Shown here in pieces: positions 7,476 through 11,415 of a DNA stretch of 11,415 bases. Below the pieces are notes generated by a model, which saw only the letters and a program-made list of their open reading frames with translations, searched no databases and was not told the origin of the DNA. Position 1 is the stretch's first letter, and each line of letters starts with the position of its first letter. Location: the NCBI GenBank assembly GCA_903949225.1, contig CAJAYZ010000369.1, positions 1 to 11,415 on the forward strand, in the 5' to 3' direction. Source of the DNA: an uncultured Planctomycetaceae bacterium. GTDB taxonomy: Bacteria; Planctomycetota; Planctomycetia; Pirellulales; UBA1268. A program made the position numbers and the translations under genes.

Positions 7476-7489
7476 TCACAAGACGTTCA
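7452..7489 (-). promoter_or_regulatory. four 11-base-phased TGAA(C/T) boxes, putative OmpR/PhoB-type binding site
   Basis: On the plus strand GTTCA occurs at 7463-7467, 7474-7478 and 7485-7489, and ATTCA at 7452-7456, each exactly 11 bases apart. On the minus strand these read TGAAC three times and TGAAT once. Direct repeats with an 11-base period are the signature of PhoB/PhoP-like response regulators (compare the GTTCAC-based PHO box of Streptomyces). The array begins inside the last codons of the histidine-kinase gene, spans its TGA stop, and lies 357-395 bases upstream of the cellulase ATG. The obvious candidate binder is the response regulator encoded at 8938-9627. Pattern seen; function inferred. 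Confidence 0.5.
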
Positions 7490-8951
7490 GGTAGGCCCTG
7501 TCGGTAGCGACTTTGTCCACGGGAAACTGCACTTCGAATGTCGCGCCGCCGCCGGGGGTGGGGTGCCAGATCACATCGCCACCGTGGCCACGCATGATGC
7601 TCCGGCAGATGGCCAGGCCGAGACCATGGCCGCCGGTCGTCGTCACGCGCGATGGGTCTTCACGGAAGAATCGCTCGAAGACCTGCTCGGCCCGGTCGAC
7701 CGGGATCCCCTCCCCGTGATCGGTCACGCGCACCACGACGCGTCCGCCCGCCCGCACCATGGCGATCTCGACATGCCCGCCGACCGGGCTGTATTCGATT
7801 GAATTGGCAAGCAGATTCACAAACACCTGGTGGAGCAGGTCGGCGTTGCCGACGACTCGGGCGCTCTGGGAATCGACCTCAATCGCCACCTGCCGCGCGT
7901 GGGCCAGCTCCTCGACCTGCGTGGCGGCCTCCTCGACGATCGGCTCGAGGTCGAGCCTTCCAAGCGGCCTGTTGGCCGCCGACTCTGCCTTCGAGAGCGC
8001 GAGCAGGGCTTCTGAGAGCTTTTGGATCCGCAGCGCGAGCGCGCGGCAGTGTTCGACGGTCCGCGCCAGCTCGTCGGTCGTTCGCGGCCGCTGTTGCGCG
8101 AGGTCGGCCTGGAGGAGGATGCCGTGGATCGGGTTGAGGATCTCGTGGGCGACGTCGGCGTTGAACCGGGCCTGGGAGATCCTGATCGCCTCGAGCCTGT
8201 CGAGCATCGAATTGAGCGTGGTGGCCATGCCGACAAGCTCCGAGTCGGCCTCGGCCAGGTCGATCCGGGCTGCGAAGTCTCCGGCGGCGATCGTGGCCGC
8301 GGTGCGCGAGATGCGCGCCAGTGGCAGCATCATCCGGGAGAGGATCCACCACATCGCAAGCGCCATCGGCGGGATCGCCAGCGCGACGGTCCAGACGTAA
8401 AACCAAAGCACCTCCCGCATCGCCTGGGCGAGGGGCTCGAGCGGCGTGCCGACGAGCAGCACCGTCCTGTTGCTCCCCTGACAGATGGCCAGTCGGGCTG
8501 TGCCGTCGGGGGTGGTCCGGATCGTCTCCATCGAATCGCGCCATGGCTCGCCCCGGGCGACGCCCTCGGGGAGCCGCAGCGCCGCTAGGAGCGAGCCATC
8601 CTCGCGCCAGGCGCCGGCAAACCATGGAAACGGCCGGCCGCTGACCGCCGACGGGATCAGCAGTCGCATCGCGACGGAGGGCTTCAGGTCGCTTGCGGTG
8701 CGGAGGTCGGGGAGGGCGAGCTCCGTGAAGGCGAGCTCGGGGCCGAGGAGCGTCTCCGGGGCGAACTGTTGCCGGGTCTTGAACGCGTCGAGCCTGGTCC
8801 ACAACTGCGTGTCGATGTCGCGGAGGAGGATCTCCCGCGTCACTTCGTAATTCACGGAGCGGATCGCGATGGCGATCGCGATCAGAAACAGGGCGATCGA
8901 GATCGTCGCCCGCCAGCGGAGCGAGCGGAGCACGCTGCTAACCACGGCCAT
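7476..8951 (-). CDS. membrane sensor histidine kinase (HAMP-HisKA-HATPase)
   Basis: 491 residues. First membrane helix ~15-30, external sensor region ~31-180, second helix ~182-205, HAMP linker ~206-258, then a HisKA dimerisation region with FNADVAHEILNPIHG, where H269 is the phospho-acceptor followed by E270. The ATPase domain shows an N box NLLANSIEY (N379, N383), a G1 box DHGEGIP (D411), an F-box-like FERFF (425-429) and a G2 box GGHGLGLAI (440-448), so the kinase looks intact. It would phosphorylate the regulator whose gene overlaps it by 14 bases, in the usual regulator-then-kinase operon order. The signal is unknown; the sensor region is not a domain I recognise. ATG 8951 has only AGG directly before it, so GTG at codon 3 is an alternative start. 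Its last codons overlap the phased TGAA(C/T) boxes. Confidence 0.9.
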   Translation of the reverse strand: MAVVSSVLRSLRWRATISIALFLIAIAIAIRSVNYEVTREILLRDIDTQLWTRLDAFKTRQQFAPETLLGPELAFTELALPDLRTASDLKPSVAMRLLIPSAVSGRPFPWFAGAWREDGSLLAALRLPEGVARGEPWRDSMETIRTTPDGTARLAICQGSNRTVLLVGTPLEPLAQAMREVLWFYVWTVALAIPPMALAMWWILSRMMLPLARISRTAATIAAGDFAARIDLAEADSELVGMATTLNSMLDRLEAIRISQARFNADVAHEILNPIHGILLQADLAQQRPRTTDELARTVEHCRALALRIQKLSEALLALSKAESAANRPLGRLDLEPIVEEAATQVEELAHARQVAIEVDSQSARVVGNADLLHQVFVNLLANSIEYSPVGGHVEIAMVRAGGRVVVRVTDHGEGIPVDRAEQVFERFFREDPSRVTTTGGHGLGLAICRSIMRGHGGDVIWHPTPGGGATFEVQFPVDKVATDRAYLNVL

Positions 8952-9627
8952 CCTGCCATTCGATGATGAAGCCCTGGCCGCGGCGCGTCGTGATCAGGTT
9001 GCGGCCGATCTTCCGCCGCAGCCGGAGGATGAGGACGTCGACGACGTTGCTGACATGCGCGCTCCCCTCCTGGCGGATCGATGTCTCGAGGACCTCGCGG
9101 GGCACGACCTCGCCCCGGCGGCGGGCAAGGTGGGCGAGGATTCCGAACTCCATCGCCGTTAGCGGGATCCGTTCCCCGCCGCGCGAAACAGCCATGGCGT
9201 CGAAATTGACGACGACGTCGCCGATCGTGACCTCCGCCGCCGTGTCGGGGGCGCTCCGGCGGACAACGGCCCGCAGTCGAGCGAGGAGCTCGCGGATGGC
9301 AAACGGCTTGGTGAGATAGTCGTCGGCGCCGAGCTCGAGGGCCTCGACCCGGTCGTCGGTCGTCCGTCGGGCCGAGACGACGATCACGGGCACGTCCTTC
9401 GCCTCGCGCAATCTCGAGAGCAGATGGATTCCATCCATCCGCGGCAGCTTCAAGTCGAGGACGACCGCGTCGAGCGGCTCTTTGAGGGCGATCGCCAGGC
9501 CGGCGGGCCCGTCGGCCGCCTCGAAGACGGTGTGCTGGGATTCGCGGAGGGCCTCGGCGATCGCCTGCCGCGACGCCGCGTCATCCTCGATCACGAGCAC
9601 CCGGAGTGAGGAGGGCAGAGTCGGCAT
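8938..9627 (-). CDS. OmpR/PhoB-family response regulator
   Basis: 229 residues. The N-terminal receiver has the acidic pocket E14-D15-D16, phospho-acceptor D58 in VVLDLKLPRMDG, S85 (VVSA) and K107 (YLTKPF), so phosphorylation residues are complete. The C-terminal winged-helix domain (~130-226) contains PLTAMEFGILAHLARRRGEV, then VLILRLRRKIG and the wing TTRRGQGFII, typical of OmpR/PhoB DNA-binding domains. It works with the histidine kinase encoded directly after it (14-base overlap, likely translational coupling). This subfamily binds tandem 11-base half-sites as head-to-tail dimers, matching the boxes upstream of the cellulase gene. A GGGGG stretch (9631-9635) precedes the ATG, and TATGAT (9637-9642, minus strand) could be a -10 element. 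If used, that -10 would place the transcript start almost at the start codon, so this is uncertain. Confidence 0.93.
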   Translation of the reverse strand: MPTLPSSLRVLVIEDDAASRQAIAEALRESQHTVFEAADGPAGLAIALKEPLDAVVLDLKLPRMDGIHLLSRLREAKDVPVIVVSARRTTDDRVEALELGADDYLTKPFAIRELLARLRAVVRRSAPDTAAEVTIGDVVVNFDAMAVSRGGERIPLTAMEFGILAHLARRRGEVVPREVLETSIRQEGSAHVSNVVDVLILRLRRKIGRNLITTRRGQGFIIEWQDGRG

Positions 9628-9686
9628 GATCCCCCGATCATACCCCAGCGGCGGAGCTGGAACGGTCCCGATCGGTGGATGGGTGA

Positions 9687-9729
9687 GACTCTACAAAACC
9701 TTGCACTTTCTGCAATCTTTTGTAGAGTC
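9687..9729. promoter_or_regulatory. nested palindrome, probable AbiEi operator
   Basis: GACTCTACAAAA (9687-9698) and TTTTGTAGAGTC (9718-9729) are perfect 12-base inverted repeats. Inside them TTGCA (9701-9705) and TGCAA (9711-9715) form a second inverted repeat around the same centre (9708). The site is strikingly A/T-rich for this window and ends 5 bases before the abiEi start codon. AbiEi antitoxins of other species repress their own operon by binding inverted repeats in the promoter, so an operator is the best reading. A hairpin attenuator is less likely because its stem would run into the start codon. Confidence 0.75.
9701..9728 (+). promoter_or_regulatory. tentative abiE promoter inside the palindrome
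   Basis: TTGCAC (9701-9706) and TAGAGT (9723-9728) with a 16-base spacer resemble -35 and -10 elements. Both lie within the palindrome, as expected for autorepression. Transcription would begin about at the ATG at 9735, and no Shine-Dalgarno sequence precedes that ATG, so the mRNA may be leaderless. Confidence 0.35.
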
Positions 9730-9734
9730 AAGTC

Positions 9735-10277
9735 ATGCAGCCTCTCAAGCAACTCGCTCGGGCCCTGAAGCAGCTTGCCGATCGCGAGCCCTGCGTGTTT
9801 GCCTCGTCGGACTTGGCCGCCGCGGTGCCCGACTGCGGGCATCTGGCAGGGCTCCTTTCCCGGGCCGTGAAGGACGGGCTCCTCGAGCGGGTCTGCCGGG
9901 GCATCTACCGCTCTCCGGTGACCGGCTCCCCGACGGGCCACCTCCTTTTTTCAGCGGCAGCGCGGCTGCGGGCGGGAGAGTTCAGTTACATCAGCCTGGA
10001 GACCGTCCTCTCCGACGCCGGCGTGATCTCCCAGGTGCCGATGCATTGGATCACGATCATGACCTCTGGCCGCAGCGGCGTGATCGACTGCGGAAACCAC
10101 GGCCACATCGAGTTTGTGCACACCGCACAGCGCCCGGACGACGTCAGCCGCGAGCTGACCTACGACCCGGATCGGCGCCTCTGGCGGGCCTCCGTGCGGC
10201 AGGCCCTGCGCGACATGAAAGCTACTCACCGTAGCTTGGAGCTTGTCGACGAGGAGGTAGCACGTGAGCTTGTTTGA
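9735..10277 (+). CDS. abiEi: type IV toxin-antitoxin system antitoxin AbiEi
   Basis: 180 residues. N-terminal winged helix-turn-helix region (~20-60), ending in LLSRAVKDGLLERVCRGIYR, the pattern of AbiEi DNA-binding heads. Then comes the antitoxin core with SYISLETVLSDAGVISQVP (84-102) and a basic C-terminal helix (RLWRASVRQALRDMK, 148-162). In characterised systems AbiEi both represses the operon and blocks the action of AbiEii without a stable complex. The gene overlaps the toxin gene by 14 bases, the usual order. The ATG at 9735 follows the palindrome by 5 bases and has no ribosome binding site, suggesting leaderless expression. It is transcribed away from the two-component operon. Such systems protect against phage by abortive infection and stabilise mobile DNA. 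Confidence 0.9.
   Translation: MQPLKQLARALKQLADREPCVFASSDLAAAVPDCGHLAGLLSRAVKDGLLERVCRGIYRSPVTGSPTGHLLFSAAARLRAGEFSYISLETVLSDAGVISQVPMHWITIMTSGRSGVIDCGNHGHIEFVHTAQRPDDVSRELTYDPDRRLWRASVRQALRDMKATHRSLELVDEEVARELV
10219..10237 (+). promoter_or_regulatory. small hairpin upstream of the toxin ribosome binding site
   Basis: AAGCTAC-TCACC-GTAGCTT: perfect 7-base arms and a 5-base loop inside the end of abiEi, 13 bases before the toxin's ribosome binding site. It could modulate toxin translation or mRNA processing. It lies in coding sequence, so a chance origin is possible. Confidence 0.35.
10251..10258 (+). promoter_or_regulatory. ribosome binding site of abiEii
   Basis: GAGGAGGT, 5 bases before the GTG at 10264. 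This near-perfect Shine-Dalgarno sequence fixes the GTG start of the toxin gene and contrasts with the lack of one before abiEi. Confidence 0.8.
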
Positions 10278-11139
10278 CCAGCTCGTCGACGTGGCCCTGC
10301 GCACCCGTGCCGATCTTTCGCCGCTGCGGCCCGTGGTGGAAAAGGAGCTGCTCCATCACGACATCCTCCGCGAGGTGAGTGAGGCGGGATTGCTTTCCGG
10401 GCTCACGTTCATCGGCGGCACCTGCCTGCGCGCCTGCTACGGCTCGGCGCGACTCAGCGAAGACCTCGACTTCACCGGCGGGAGCGACTTCCGACGCGGT
10501 GATCTGGCCGGGCTGGCGACGATCCTCACCGACCGTCTACAGACCCGATACGGCCTGCCGGTCAGGGTGAGTGAGCCGGTGAAGAGCGGAGGGAATGTTT
10601 CCACCTGGAAGCTCGTCATCGAGACCCGCCCCGGCCAAAAGCATCTGCCTGCCCAGCGCATCAACGTCGACATCTGCGCCATTCCCAGCCACGACCGGCG
10701 GCCGATGATGCTCCGCAATCTGTACGGCGTCGACCTCGGCACCTCAGGGCTCATCCTTCAGGCGCAGAGCCGGGAGGAAATCCTTGCCGACAAGGTCGTA
10801 GCCCTCGCCTGGCGGGAAAACTGCATCAAAAACCGGGATCTCTGGGACATCCTCTGGCTCCTCCAGCAGGGCGTCGAGCTTCCGCTCCCGCTGATCCCAA
10901 AGAAGATCCGCGATCGCAAGCGGAAGGAGGCGGAGTTCATCGCGGCGCTCGAGACGAGGCTCGCGGGGCTGCGCACGCAGCCCCCCCTGCGAACCGACTT
11001 CGTCAAGGAGATGAGCAGGTTTCTCCCGCCGGCCGTCGTCCGCGACACGCTCTCCAAGAAGCCGTACTGGAGCTATCTGACCCAGGCCGTGAGCGAGCTT
11101 GGCGAGAAAGCCGTGGCGGCTTTGAAGTCGCGATCCTGA
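10264..11139 (+). CDS. abiEii: AbiEii/AbiGii-family nucleotidyltransferase toxin
   Basis: 291 residues. The nucleotidyltransferase core shows GGTCLR (51-56) followed by RLSEDLDF (63-70), the GG/S...DxD metal-binding motif with D67 and D69. Further conserved parts are NVDI (134-137) and EEILADKVVALAWR...NRDLWDILWL (171-199), including K177 and the RD pair 191-192. All core motifs are intact, so the toxin should be active. Related AbiEii/MenT enzymes add nucleotides to tRNA or other acceptors and stop translation; the acceptor here is unknown. GTG start with a strong ribosome binding site, 14-base overlap with the antitoxin gene. The gene ends only about 55 bases before a truncated histidine-kinase sequence, which suggests that the cassette sits at a rearrangement junction. 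Confidence 0.92.
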   Translation: MSLFDQLVDVALRTRADLSPLRPVVEKELLHHDILREVSEAGLLSGLTFIGGTCLRACYGSARLSEDLDFTGGSDFRRGDLAGLATILTDRLQTRYGLPVRVSEPVKSGGNVSTWKLVIETRPGQKHLPAQRINVDICAIPSHDRRPMMLRNLYGVDLGTSGLILQAQSREEILADKVVALAWRENCIKNRDLWDILWLLQQGVELPLPLIPKKIRDRKRKEAEFIAALETRLAGLRTQPPLRTDFVKEMSRFLPPAVVRDTLSKKPYWSYLTQAVSELGEKAVAALKSRS

Positions 11140-11194
11140 TCGCCTCAATCTTGCGTCGCCGCAGCGGCGAGCACCGCGCTCCTCCGCCGCCCGT

Positions 11195-11415
11195 GTGGGC
11201 TTTTCACTCGAGCCGGCGCAGCCCCTCGAGCCCCTCTCCCGCGAGCTCGACGCCCTGGAGAAATATCTCTCCGTCCAGCAGAGCCGCTTCGGCGCCGATC
11301 TCGTCTGCCGGATCAGCTGCGAGCCGGAGGCGCGGAACGTGGCGGTGCCGCCGATGATGATCCAGCCGCTGCTGGAAAACGCCTTTCACTATGGGCCCCA
11401 GACGAGTCCGATGCC
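11195..11415 (+). pseudogene. LytS/YehU-type sensor histidine kinase, headless fragment
   Basis: Read in the frame that begins a codon at 11219, the translation gives PLSRELDALEKYLSVQQSRF, then VPPMMIQPLLENAFHYG. These are the hallmarks of the His_kinase (PF06580-type) to ATPase transition of LytS/YehU-like kinases: EL-x2-LE-x-YL-x-Q-x-RF followed by PPM-x-IQPLLENA, the N box. The family normally has a membrane sensor and a phospho-acceptor segment (NPHFLFN) before this point. Here the toxin gene occupies that DNA, so at least those parts are missing. The left boundary is uncertain: family-like sequence begins near 11201, and the frame stays open further left without a sensible start codon or ribosome binding site. 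The fragment runs off the right edge, so the rest of the ATPase domain may continue. It could still be expressed as an orphan ATPase domain, but a broken gene is the simplest reading. Confidence 0.65.

Noticed and set aside
9687..9729. Palindrome as a bidirectional terminator
   Set aside because: It lies between two divergent genes, so there is no incoming transcript to stop, and it ends at the abiEi start codon; an operator is more sensible.
11151..11357. 68-codon open frame starting at a TTG just after the toxin gene
   Set aside because: Arg/Ser/Pro-rich product with no motifs; the kinase-like sequence lies in a different frame of the same DNA.

Overview
The window is a GC-rich bacterial segment. 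It looks like a planctomycete (Pirellulales-like), which is an inference: the giant secreted enzyme has an Arg-rich leader ending in an FDELEKRLAF motif that resembles the LEPR-XLL leaders of planctomycete exported proteins, genes are mostly widely spaced, and a very long multidomain protein is present. No rRNA, tRNA or CRISPR array was seen.

Left part (minus strand): the first 126 codons of a PepP-type Xaa-Pro aminopeptidase run off the left edge. A gene-free stretch (378-735) carries a large interrupted inverted repeat. Next is a 157-residue single-pass membrane protein with a Gln/Pro-rich tail.

Centre (minus strand, 1447-7095): one 1882-residue secreted polysaccharide-degrading enzyme with the order leader - CBM2 - GH18 - Calx-beta (interrupted by a complete GH5 cellulase domain) - Calx-beta - GH9 - CBM3c - CBM2, joined by Thr/Pro linkers. 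A strong hairpin terminator lies behind it. Upstream lies a 380-base leader/control region with four 11-base-phased TGAA(C/T) boxes and a 21-base tandem repeat. The next genes upstream, on the same strand, are an OmpR/PhoB-type response regulator and its histidine kinase (overlapping by 14 bases). Boxes phased at 11 bases are what PhoB/OmpR-type regulators bind, so a simple model is that this two-component system controls the cellulase gene. That link is inferred from position and pattern only.

Right part (plus strand): an abiEi/abiEii type IV toxin-antitoxin operon diverges from the regulator. It is preceded by a nested 43-base palindrome that is probably the AbiEi operator. Just behind the toxin gene lies the headless remainder of a LytS/YehU-type sensor histidine kinase. 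It lacks its phospho-acceptor region, so a formerly intact kinase gene seems to have been broken at the right edge of the AbiE cassette.
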